From Nitrospinae bacterium RIFCSPLOWO2_12_FULL_45_22 (lineage in GTDB: Bacteria > 2-12-FULL-45-22), in the NCBI GenBank assembly GCA_001803565.1, contig MHDQ01000166.1, positions 1 through 5,459 of the forward strand: DNA of 5,459 nucleotides, given 5' to 3'. The notes beneath the pieces are model-generated. The model searched no databases. It was given only the letters and a program-made list of their open reading frames with translations, and had not been told where the DNA came from. This document shows, piece by piece, positions 1 to 5,459 of this stretch. Numbering within the stretch: position 1 is the first letter of the stretch; every line of letters begins with the position of its first letter. A program made the translations under genes and the position numbers.

Positions 1-1746
1 TTTACAAAGGAACAAGGATTACAACGTGAAATATTTATCAGATACCTCTTTAGTGCCTTAACCGATAGTGACTGGCTTTCTACAGAAGAACATTTTGAAC
101 AAGATACATTTAAGATGCGCATCGGAGCTTCCTTACCGATAGACGTTATGATCAACAAATTAGAAGAGGAATTCTCTAAAAAATCCAAAGAAGGTGAAAT
201 CAATCAATTGCGCAATGATGCCCGCAATCAAGCGCTTCAGAAAGCGGATATGCCATGCGGGTTTTATTCGTTATCCTTGCCGACCGGGATGGGTAAAACA
301 CTCACATCTATGGCGTGGGCGTTACGACACGCAAAAAAGAATGATTTGAAACGGATAATAATTGTCCTCCCTTATATAAACATCATAGACCAGACCGCCC
401 AGGTTTTGAAAAATATTTTCGGTGAAGAATGGGTGCTTGAGCACCATTCCAGTTACAATGAGGACGCACTTGATAGTCGGGATGAGTCGGAGAATTGTTC
501 CCCTATTCAGGAACGAAAGAAATTGGCATGTGAAAATTGGGACTATCCTATTATAGTGACGACCACTGTTCAGTTTTTTGAATCGTTATTCAGTAACAGG
601 CCATCACAATGCAGGAAGGTTCATAATATAGCTGAATCTGTGGTGATATTTGATGAGGTTCAGACTACCCCCAAGGAAGTGATACTGCCTACGCTACGAA
701 TGTTAGAAGATGTTCAGACCGTTATGAAGACGTCTTTTTTGTTTTGCACGGCAACACAGCCTGCTTTTGAGAAGAGACTGGGGTTTGACGGCATAGAAAA
801 TATTCGTCCTTTAATTGATGATCCCTCTGAGCTTTACGAGAAAACAAAGCGTGTTGACTATCGCTTATTGAACGATTTAAAGCCGATTGATTACAGCGGA
901 CTGCTTGAGGCTGTAATACAGACAGGAGACTCAACGCTTGTCATATTCAACACGAAGAAAGCCGTATTGGAGTTTTATAATTGCACCAGCAAACTTGGAG
1001 ATTGGGAAAAGAAATATCATTTATCAACGGCAATGTGTCCATCGCATCGAAAAGGTGTAATCAAAAATATCAGGTATGATCTGGAAGCAAAGAAAAAAAT
1101 ATTGGTGGTTTCTACACAGCTTATTGAAGCAGGTGTTGATTTTGATTTTCCGGTTGTGTTCCGCGCTATGGCGCCGCTTGAGGCGGTTATTCAATCCGCA
1201 GGTCGTTGCAATCGTGAAGGCAATTTGGGTGCACTGGGTGGAAAAGTATTTCTATTTAAATTGCAGGACGGTGGTATGCCAGACAAGACTTATGCTGCCT
1301 GTGCAGGACATGCGGAGGATATGATTAAACGAGACATAGCTCAATTACACGGGCATACGATATTCAATGAATACTATGCTCAAGTAATACAGCTCTATAT
1401 TGACCCGGATAAATACAACATCAACGAAGCACGCAAGAGGTTTGATTTTGAAACTGTAAACGGAGCTTATCACATAATAGAGACTGCTACTGAGGGTTTA
1501 TATGTTTATAACTACAGCGATGAGAGCCGCCAGTTGTTACATTCGCTCGAATACAAAGAGTTTTTATCAAGGGATGATTACCGGAAAATGCAGTCGTATA
1601 CCGTACAGGTATACAAGCATTTTATTATTCAGAATAGTCAGATGTGCAAAACAATGGATCAGGGATTTATGGTATGGTACGGGAATTATGATCCTCAAAC
1701 GGGTATTTCAGTTGCGCCAATAGAGGCGGATAAATTGGTCGTATAA
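1..1746 (+). CDS. cas3: Cas3 helicase-nuclease, type I-C (5'-truncated by window edge)
   Basis: Cas3 is recruited to the target-bound Cascade R-loop, where it unwinds DNA 3'-5' using ATP and degrades it with its HD domain. The frame is open from base 1, giving 581 visible residues. Residues 13-29 contain SALTDSDWLSTE, resembling the end of the Cas3 HD domain (typically S-LVDADRLDTE), so most of the HD domain lies upstream. The SF2 helicase motifs follow in order: Walker A PTGMGKT (residues 94-100), VTTTVQFFES (186-195), Walker B DEVQ (218-221), motif III TAT (250-252), motif V STQLIEAGVD (371-380) and motif VI QSAGRCNR (398-405). A C-terminal accessory domain fills roughly residues 430-581. 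Complete I-C Cas3 proteins are usually 700-800 residues, so about 150-220 are missing here. The ATG at 115 lacks a Shine-Dalgarno and lies after the HD end, so it is not the start. No frameshift or missing helicase motif is seen. Confidence 0.96.
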   Translation, partial: FTKEQGLQREIFIRYLFSALTDSDWLSTEEHFEQDTFKMRIGASLPIDVMINKLEEEFSKKSKEGEINQLRNDARNQALQKADMPCGFYSLSLPTGMGKTLTSMAWALRHAKKNDLKRIIIVLPYINIIDQTAQVLKNIFGEEWVLEHHSSYNEDALDSRDESENCSPIQERKKLACENWDYPIIVTTTVQFFESLFSNRPSQCRKVHNIAESVVIFDEVQTTPKEVILPTLRMLEDVQTVMKTSFLFCTATQPAFEKRLGFDGIENIRPLIDDPSELYEKTKRVDYRLLNDLKPIDYSGLLEAVIQTGDSTLVIFNTKKAVLEFYNCTSKLGDWEKKYHLSTAMCPSHRKGVIKNIRYDLEAKKKILVVSTQLIEAGVDFDFPVVFRAMAPLEAVIQSAGRCNREGNLGALGGKVFLFKLQDGGMPDKTYAACAGHAEDMIKRDIAQLHGHTIFNEYYAQVIQLYIDPDKYNINEARKRFDFETVNGAYHIIETATEGLYVYNYSDESRQLLHSLEYKEFLSRDDYRKMQSYTVQVYKHFIIQNSQMCKTMDQGFMVWYGNYDPQTGISVAPIEADKLVV

Positions 1747-1748
1747 TC

Positions 1749-1756
1749 AGGAGGTG
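1749..1756 (+). promoter_or_regulatory. Shine-Dalgarno site of cas5c
   Basis: AGGAGGTG lies in the 13-base gap after the cas3 stop, five bases (counted from GGAGG) before the ATG at 1760. It decides the start: a GTG at 1754 is in frame with cas5c but overlaps this site, so it would have no ribosome binding site of its own. Confidence 0.85.
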
Positions 1757-1759
1757 TAT

Positions 1760-2491
1760 ATGCTCAATGATCGAATAGTAAGAGTTAAGGTAAAGTGCGA
1801 TTTCGCGTGTTTTACAAGGCCGGATCTGAAGGTTGAGCGCATGACGTATCCTTGCATGACGCCATCGGCGGCACGGGGCATTCTTGACTCGATTCTGTGG
1901 AAGCCGGAGTTTCAGTGGTATGTAAGGCGGATACTGATTCTAAACCCCATTCGCTTTTGTACGATTAAGCGTAATGAGATAAATTCAAAACAAGGCCGAA
2001 GTCCTATCATAATTGAAGAAAAGCGCGCTCAACGTAATAGCGTGGTTTTAAGGAATGTAGCTTATATCATTGAAGCGTCAATTTATATGAAACAATCCGA
2101 TAAAGCTAAACTGGAAAAGTATGTTGGAATGAATGTTAAGCATGAAGGAATGTTTCCCCGCCGCGTTAAAAAAGGGCAATGCTGGCGCAGGCCATATCTT
2201 GGCGTGCGGGAGTTTTCCGCTGAATTTATGGAGCCGGATGAAACTGACGAACCAATTAAAGAAACAATTCCCATCGGTAGCATGTTATTTGACATATTCT
2301 ATGACCAAAACGGAAAGCCGGAGCCGTTGTTCTTCCATGATGTCGCAATACGCAACGGTGTATTGAACTGCGAAGTTCCTGAAAATGACAAAATGATGCA
2401 GTCGAGCCATTTTCAGCCGGCAATTGACAGTGAAGTTTCTTCTGCAATCTATGAATTCAACCAGCAGGAAGAAAAGGAGGCGGCGCTATGA
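1760..2491 (+). CDS. cas5c: Cas5c (Cas5d), crRNA-processing subunit of type I-C Cascade
   Basis: In type I-C systems, which lack Cas6, Cas5c cuts pre-crRNA in the repeat and stays bound to the 5' handle. The 243-residue product has the usual length and family signatures: a N-terminal ferredoxin-like strand (VRVKVKCDFACFTRP, residues 7-21), YPCMTPSAARGILDSILWKP (30-49), RNE (71-73), KHEGMFPRRVKKGQC (127-141) and RPYLGVREF (144-152). K127-H128 align with the catalytic Lys-His pair described for Bacillus halodurans Cas5d (K116, H117). The position matching its Tyr46 is Leu46 here, a possible loss of one catalytic side chain (alignment by eye). ATG 1760 is preferred over GTG 1754 because the latter lies within the Shine-Dalgarno. 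The stop overlaps the cas8c start (ATGA), suggesting translational coupling. Confidence 0.96.
   Translation: MLNDRIVRVKVKCDFACFTRPDLKVERMTYPCMTPSAARGILDSILWKPEFQWYVRRILILNPIRFCTIKRNEINSKQGRSPIIIEEKRAQRNSVVLRNVAYIIEASIYMKQSDKAKLEKYVGMNVKHEGMFPRRVKKGQCWRRPYLGVREFSAEFMEPDETDEPIKETIPIGSMLFDIFYDQNGKPEPLFFHDVAIRNGVLNCEVPENDKMMQSSHFQPAIDSEVSSAIYEFNQQEEKEAAL
2474..2480 (+). promoter_or_regulatory. Shine-Dalgarno site of cas8c, inside the cas5c 3' end
   Basis: AAGGAGG lies seven bases before the cas8c ATG at 2488, within the last codons of cas5c. With the four-base ATGA overlap, it lets ribosomes finishing cas5c re-initiate on cas8c, which fits fixed-ratio production of Cascade subunits. Confidence 0.8.
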
Positions 2492-4341
2492 TTAAGGAAT
2501 TGAGCGACTTAGGGAAAACGCTTCGGGGTCAAAAAAACGAAAATGACTGGGTTCATGATGCGCTTAAAGAAGAAACTATTTCTTTAGTGCTTACAATTAA
2601 ACCTGATGGCAGTTTTGTTTCTTTACAGAGTATCGAAAAGAAAAAAACTATGGCTGAGGCTGTGCAAAGAACCAGTGGGAAAGAGGCGCGGTTGTTGATA
2701 GACAATTGTGGTTACGTATTGGGCGTTTATGATTGTGAGAGCAATGCCTTTAAAAAGAAAGCCAAGGAAAAGGGCGAACAGAAAGCTCATGATATTTTCA
2801 AAAAAGATGTATCTGAAAAATTGGCTTTATTTTTAGAGCGATTGAATGAAACTGCTGAGTTGGAAGAACTGATACCTGTATTGAAGTTTTATAAAGATAG
2901 CAAACAAAAAGGCATTGATATTGTTAATCAAGAGTATTTCTTAAAAAATATTTCCAAAAAGGATCGGGGCGGGAATATAGCCTTATTAGTGTCAGGCAAA
3001 TATAAATATGTCCATGAATACGACTCGGTTTATCGCGGAATAATTGATGCTTATGAGCGCAAACAGCAGGAGATCACATCAAGTGTTAGAAAAAAATGCG
3101 CTATTTGTGCAGGAGAACAATTCCCAGTCGGCGATTTTACTCATTTCCCAATTAAAGGAGTCCCGGGAGATAAAGAGCCCGCCGGGGGGCGTAAATTGAT
3201 TTCTTATAACGGTGACAACAATCCGTTTGAATCTTATGGAATGGTCGGTAATGAAAATAGCATGATTTGCACAAATTGCGCTAAAACTTATGTAGAGGGG
3301 CTGAATTGGCTCCTCTCATCGGGGACAAAGATAAAAAACAAAAAGAATAAAGACGACATAGTCTATACAAATCGTTGGCCTCGTAAAAGGTCAGCAAGTT
3401 TTGGCGTGGATACTGCAATGGTCTTTTGGACTCGTGAGAACGAAAAAGTGGATGAAATAGACTACCTGGAAGCGCCTAACCCTGCCGATATCGCAAGGCT
3501 GATTGAATCTGTGGCATCTGGTACCGAAAGGGATAGCCGCCATATTGAATCTGACCAGTTTTATTCGTGCGCGCTTTCCGGTTCTGCGGCCCGTATAGCG
3601 GTACGGGATTGGATTGAGACCAGTTTACTTGATTTTAAAAAATCAATCGCTAAATGGTTTCGGGATATTGCCATTGACGAATATGATGGAGATTTAAAGA
3701 AGACCCAAACACGTTATTCCCGACTCTATGACCTGGCGAGAAGCTGTCAGAGAAAAAACAGCGATAATAGCTATGACAAAGATGATACATCATGGGTGAG
3801 AGTTGCTACGTATCTATGGAATGCAGCACTGAAAAATGTCTCGCCACCATTATGGATGTTAACAAAAGTGCTCCAACGGGCGCGTTTGGATAAATATGGC
3901 GTTACCGCAGATAGAGCAGCCTTGATTAAACTGATTTTAAACCGACATAAGAAAGGAGGTGATTTTGTGATTACAGAGAAGATTGAACAGGGGAATAGGC
4001 CGGTGGCCTATGTTTGTGGGCAGATTTTTGCAAAACTGGAGAGCATCCAGTATGCCGCATTAGGGGACATAAATGCTGGAATACGGGAGAGGTATTTTAC
4101 CTACGCGATGACCTCGCCTGCTGCCGCGTTCGGGCGGTTGTTCGATTTGGGTTCAAAGCATTATAAAAAAATCAAAAATGAAAAACCCGGGCTTGCTATT
4201 ACTCTGGACAAGGGGCTTCAGGACTTGGTGAAAGATATAGATATTAATAAATTGCCTGCGACTTTTTCTTTAGAAGAAAAAGGACAGTTTGCTATCGGAT
4301 ATTACCACCAAAGACAGTCGCAATTTAGCGGCAGTAAATAA
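2488..4341 (+). CDS. cas8c: Cas8c (Csd1), large subunit of type I-C Cascade
   Basis: Cas8c is the large subunit that recognises the PAM, starts target unwinding and docks Cas3. The 617-residue length fits the Csd1 family. Matching blocks, in order, are: IDNCGYVLGV (residues 71-80), HFPIKGVPG (219-227), a FESYG block (247-251) leading to YVEGLNWLL (268-276), FYSCALSGSAARIAVRDWIE (358-377), and a C-terminal part with RPVAYVCGQIFAKLE (504-518), INAGIRERYF (528-537) and GQFAIGYYHQRQ (599-610). Two CxxC pairs (C204/C207 and C261/C264) flank the HFPIKGVPG to FESYG segment and could bind zinc, which is inference. Two short runs at 88-106 and 281-289 are lysine-rich. The C-terminal 124 residues probably also serve as free Cas11c, made from an internal start. 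No frameshift is seen, and the 21-base gap to cas7c has no terminator. Confidence 0.95.
   Translation: MIKELSDLGKTLRGQKNENDWVHDALKEETISLVLTIKPDGSFVSLQSIEKKKTMAEAVQRTSGKEARLLIDNCGYVLGVYDCESNAFKKKAKEKGEQKAHDIFKKDVSEKLALFLERLNETAELEELIPVLKFYKDSKQKGIDIVNQEYFLKNISKKDRGGNIALLVSGKYKYVHEYDSVYRGIIDAYERKQQEITSSVRKKCAICAGEQFPVGDFTHFPIKGVPGDKEPAGGRKLISYNGDNNPFESYGMVGNENSMICTNCAKTYVEGLNWLLSSGTKIKNKKNKDDIVYTNRWPRKRSASFGVDTAMVFWTRENEKVDEIDYLEAPNPADIARLIESVASGTERDSRHIESDQFYSCALSGSAARIAVRDWIETSLLDFKKSIAKWFRDIAIDEYDGDLKKTQTRYSRLYDLARSCQRKNSDNSYDKDDTSWVRVATYLWNAALKNVSPPLWMLTKVLQRARLDKYGVTADRAALIKLILNRHKKGGDFVITEKIEQGNRPVAYVCGQIFAKLESIQYAALGDINAGIRERYFTYAMTSPAAAFGRLFDLGSKHYKKIKNEKPGLAITLDKGLQDLVKDIDINKLPATFSLEEKGQFAIGYYHQRQSQFSGSK
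3950..3963 (+). promoter_or_regulatory. Internal Shine-Dalgarno site within cas8c, driving cas11c
   Basis: AGAAAGGAGGTGAT is a 14-base uninterrupted match to the complement of a Bacillus-type 16S rRNA 3' tail, stronger than the site of any other gene in the window. It encodes KKGGD inside Cas8c and sits seven bases (counted from GGAGG) before a GTG that is in frame with cas8c. A site this complete in the middle of a coding region, at the position where other I-C systems start Cas11c, is best read as a real internal ribosome binding site. Confidence 0.88.
3967..4341 (+). CDS. cas11c: Cas11c small subunit, internal translation product of cas8c
   Basis: The predicted product is the small subunit that forms the inner filament of I-C Cascade and stabilises the R-loop's displaced strand. 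It starts at GTG 3967 (Val494 of Cas8c, read as Met when initiating), shares the cas8c frame and stop, and has 124 residues, close to the roughly 120-residue Cas11c known from other I-C systems, where an internal start in cas8c is established. The boundary is sensible: it begins just before the conserved helical block RPVAYVCGQIFAKLE and ends with GYYHQRQ. The near-perfect upstream Shine-Dalgarno is the main evidence. That this strain makes the protein is inference from sequence. Confidence 0.87.
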   Translation: MITEKIEQGNRPVAYVCGQIFAKLESIQYAALGDINAGIRERYFTYAMTSPAAAFGRLFDLGSKHYKKIKNEKPGLAITLDKGLQDLVKDIDINKLPATFSLEEKGQFAIGYYHQRQSQFSGSK

Positions 4342-4347
4342 AACCTA

Positions 4348-4356
4348 AAGAGGAGG
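4348..4356 (+). promoter_or_regulatory. Shine-Dalgarno site of cas7c
   Basis: AAGAGGAGG lies in the 21-base gap after the cas8c/cas11c stop, six bases before the ATG at 4363. The gap has no inverted repeat or T-run, so cas7c is expected to be read from the same transcript. A strong independent site fits Cas7 being the most abundant Cascade subunit. Confidence 0.8.
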
Positions 4357-4362
4357 CATAAA

Positions 4363-5232
4363 ATGAGTGATGTAATCAAGAATCGGTATGATTTTGTATT
4401 TCTGTTTGATGTAAAAGACGGCAATCCTAATGGCGACCCAGATCAGGTAAATTTACCCAGAGCCGATGCCGAAGATCAGCATGGTTTGGTTACCGATGTG
4501 TGTATTAAAAGGAAGGTCAGGAATTATGTCATGCTAGAAAAGGAGCTTAAGTCGCCCTTCGACATATTCATCAGACAAGAGCAGGTTTTGAATAAGATTA
4601 TTGATGCTGCTTCTGGTGAGAATATACAGCAGCGTCAAGAGGGGTTATGTAATAATTACTTTGATATTAGGACATTCGGAGCTGTGTTATCGACAGGGGA
4701 TAAAGGCGCTGGAACTGTTCGAGGTCCGGTGCAGTTTACCTTTGCCCGTTCAGAAGATCGCATATATCAGGCGGAACACTCTATAACACGTTGTGCTGTA
4801 ACTACAGAAGAAGATGCTAAAAAACAGGAAAGCAGGGAATACGCTTCAACATTTGGACGGAAATCTACTGTACCATATGCTCTTTACAGAATGCATGGTT
4901 TTATCTCGGCTATTGATGCTAGAAAAACAAAATTCTCTGAAGTGGATCTCACGTTATTATGGAAATCATTAATCAATGCCTTTGAAAATGATCGGGCTGC
5001 CGCACGAGGAGAAATGAACCCAAGAAAGCTGGTCATTTTCAAACATTCAAGTCATTTGGGGAATGAACTGTCAGGCAGATTGTTTGAGCGTGTGAAAGTG
5101 ACAAAGAACTCGGAACTGCCGAGAGGGAAAAATGATTATACGATTTCTGTTGATAGGCAGAATCTCCCATCTGATGATAAGAAGAAGGCATTAATTGAAA
5201 TTAAAGAGTGGCCGGAAGAAACTATATTCTGA
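4363..5232 (+). CDS. cas7c: Cas7c (Csd2), backbone subunit of type I-C Cascade
   Basis: Cas7c is the RRM-fold protein that polymerises along the crRNA spacer (about seven copies in studied I-C complexes) and kinks the guide-target hybrid. The 289-residue product has normal length. Its N-terminal signature is clear: FVFLFDVKDGNPNGDPD (residues 11-27), NLPR (30-33) and GLVTDVCIKRKVRNY (41-55). Further conserved blocks are DIRTFGAVLS (101-110), GTVRGPVQFTFARS (117-130), HSITRCAVTTEED (139-151), the FGRKSTVPYALYRMHGFISA segment (164-183) and LLWKSLINAFENDRAAARGEMNPRKL (in 198-223). No catalytic role is expected. The start is fixed by a strong Shine-Dalgarno. The next gene starts 12 bases after the stop, in the same reading frame, separated by TGA and four sense codons. 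Confidence 0.97.
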   Translation: MSDVIKNRYDFVFLFDVKDGNPNGDPDQVNLPRADAEDQHGLVTDVCIKRKVRNYVMLEKELKSPFDIFIRQEQVLNKIIDAASGENIQQRQEGLCNNYFDIRTFGAVLSTGDKGAGTVRGPVQFTFARSEDRIYQAEHSITRCAVTTEEDAKKQESREYASTFGRKSTVPYALYRMHGFISAIDARKTKFSEVDLTLLWKSLINAFENDRAAARGEMNPRKLVIFKHSSHLGNELSGRLFERVKVTKNSELPRGKNDYTISVDRQNLPSDDKKKALIEIKEWPEETIF

Positions 5233-5244
5233 GGTAATCACCAC

Positions 5245-5459
5245 ATGACCGACCCAAAAGAATTCCCGCAGCTCATCCCGCCGCACGGCGGGTATCGGGA
5301 ACTACAGTCTTACCGAATGTCGGAGATTGTTTTTGACGCTACGATAGTATTTTGCAACCGGTTCATTGATCGCCGCTCCCGCACCCATGACCAGATGGTG
5401 CAGGCGGCACGCAGCGGCAAACAGAACATCGCCGAAGGTAGCATGGCCTCAGGCACGTC
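5245..5459 (+). CDS. Four-helix-bundle 'suffix domain' protein (3'-truncated by window edge)
   Basis: The 71 visible residues start MTDPKEFPQLIPPHGGYREL and contain SYRMSEIVFDATIVFCNRFI, RRSRTHDQMVQAARSGKQNI (residues 43-62) and AEGSMASGT. LIPPHGGYR, THDQMVQAARSG and NIAEGSxASGTS are the pattern I associate with the 'four helix bundle suffix domain' family, related to the S23/IVS and Avd-type four-helix-bundle proteins. Avd helps reverse transcriptase in diversity-generating retroelements, but the function of this branch is unknown, so none is assigned. The start is ATG 5245, with a weaker Shine-Dalgarno GAGGT at 5231-5235 overlapping the cas7c stop. GC is about 57% by hand count, well above the cas genes, suggesting different ancestry. 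It sits where type I-C loci normally have cas4. No reverse transcriptase or template repeat is visible. Confidence 0.85.
   Translation, partial: MTDPKEFPQLIPPHGGYRELQSYRMSEIVFDATIVFCNRFIDRRSRTHDQMVQAARSGKQNIAEGSMASGT

Noticed and set aside
115-117. ATG 115 as the start of a complete, short (543-residue) HD-less Cas3
   Set aside because: The same frame is open from base 1 and reads the conserved end of the HD domain before this ATG; no Shine-Dalgarno precedes it. The gene is simply cut by the window edge.
722-934. Open frames on the minus strand (also 2083-2295 and 2256-2447) and short + frames at 1076-1324, 1502-1723, 2133-2366 and 4601-4786
   Set aside because: All lie fully inside well-supported cas genes, have no family resemblance and are explained as frame shadows.
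3590-3607. Inverted repeat CCCGTA-TAGCGG-TACGGG
   Set aside because: Six-base stem within a conserved block of cas8c (AARIAVRDW), with no T-run; likely chance.
5277-5292. GC-rich hairpin CCCGCC-GCAC-GGCGGG as a terminator after cas7c
   Set aside because: It has no following T-run and lies inside codons 11-16 of the four-helix-bundle gene, where it encodes the conserved IPPHGG motif; codon choice in a GC-rich gene explains it.
1-5459. CRISPR array, tracrRNA-like or leader sequence
   Set aside because: No direct repeats of 25-40 bases with regular spacing were seen on reading; nearly all bases are coding. An array, if present, is outside the window.
5245-5459. Diversity-generating retroelement, based on the Avd-like four-helix bundle
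   Set aside because: No reverse transcriptase, template repeat or variable repeat is visible, and the suffix-domain branch is commonly found without them; the link cannot be supported from this window.

Overview
The window holds most of a type I-C (Dvulg-type) CRISPR-Cas effector operon, all on the + strand, followed by the start of an unrelated small gene. The order is cas3 (5' end outside the window) - cas5c - cas8c (with an internal cas11c start) - cas7c - four-helix-bundle protein (3' end outside the window). No CRISPR array, RNA gene, insertion sequence or terminator is visible, and no stretch over 25 bases lies between genes.

Bases 1-1746 are the helicase part of Cas3, in frame from the first base of the window. 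The apparent ATG at 115 is an internal methionine, and the end of the HD nuclease domain is readable before it. Thirteen bases later comes cas5c (1760-2491), the crRNA-processing Cas5. It overlaps cas8c/csd1 (2488-4341) by four bases (ATGA). Inside cas8c, at 3950-3963, is a 14-base match to the complement of a Bacillus-type 16S rRNA 3' tail, followed at the normal distance by an in-frame GTG (3967). This would yield a separate 124-residue small subunit, Cas11c, as has been shown for other I-C systems. cas7c (4363-5232) encodes the backbone subunit.

Together, Cas5c would cut pre-crRNA and hold the 5' handle, Cas7c would coat the spacer, and Cas8c would recognise the PAM. Cas11c would form the inner filament, and Cas3 would be recruited to unwind and degrade the target DNA. 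Strong Shine-Dalgarno sites precede each downstream cas gene, and the tight spacing indicates one polycistronic mRNA starting upstream of the window.

After cas7c, where I-C loci usually carry cas4-cas1-cas2, there is instead a gene whose N-terminus looks like the 'four helix bundle suffix' family (related to S23/Avd-like four-helix bundles). Its GC content is about 57% by hand count, against roughly 38-40% in sampled parts of cas7c, so it may be a junction or insertion.

The organism is a bacterium. The extended Shine-Dalgarno match and moderate GC are compatible with a Firmicutes-like or other Gram-positive-type 16S tail, but the cas operon is mobile and the window contains no taxonomic marker.
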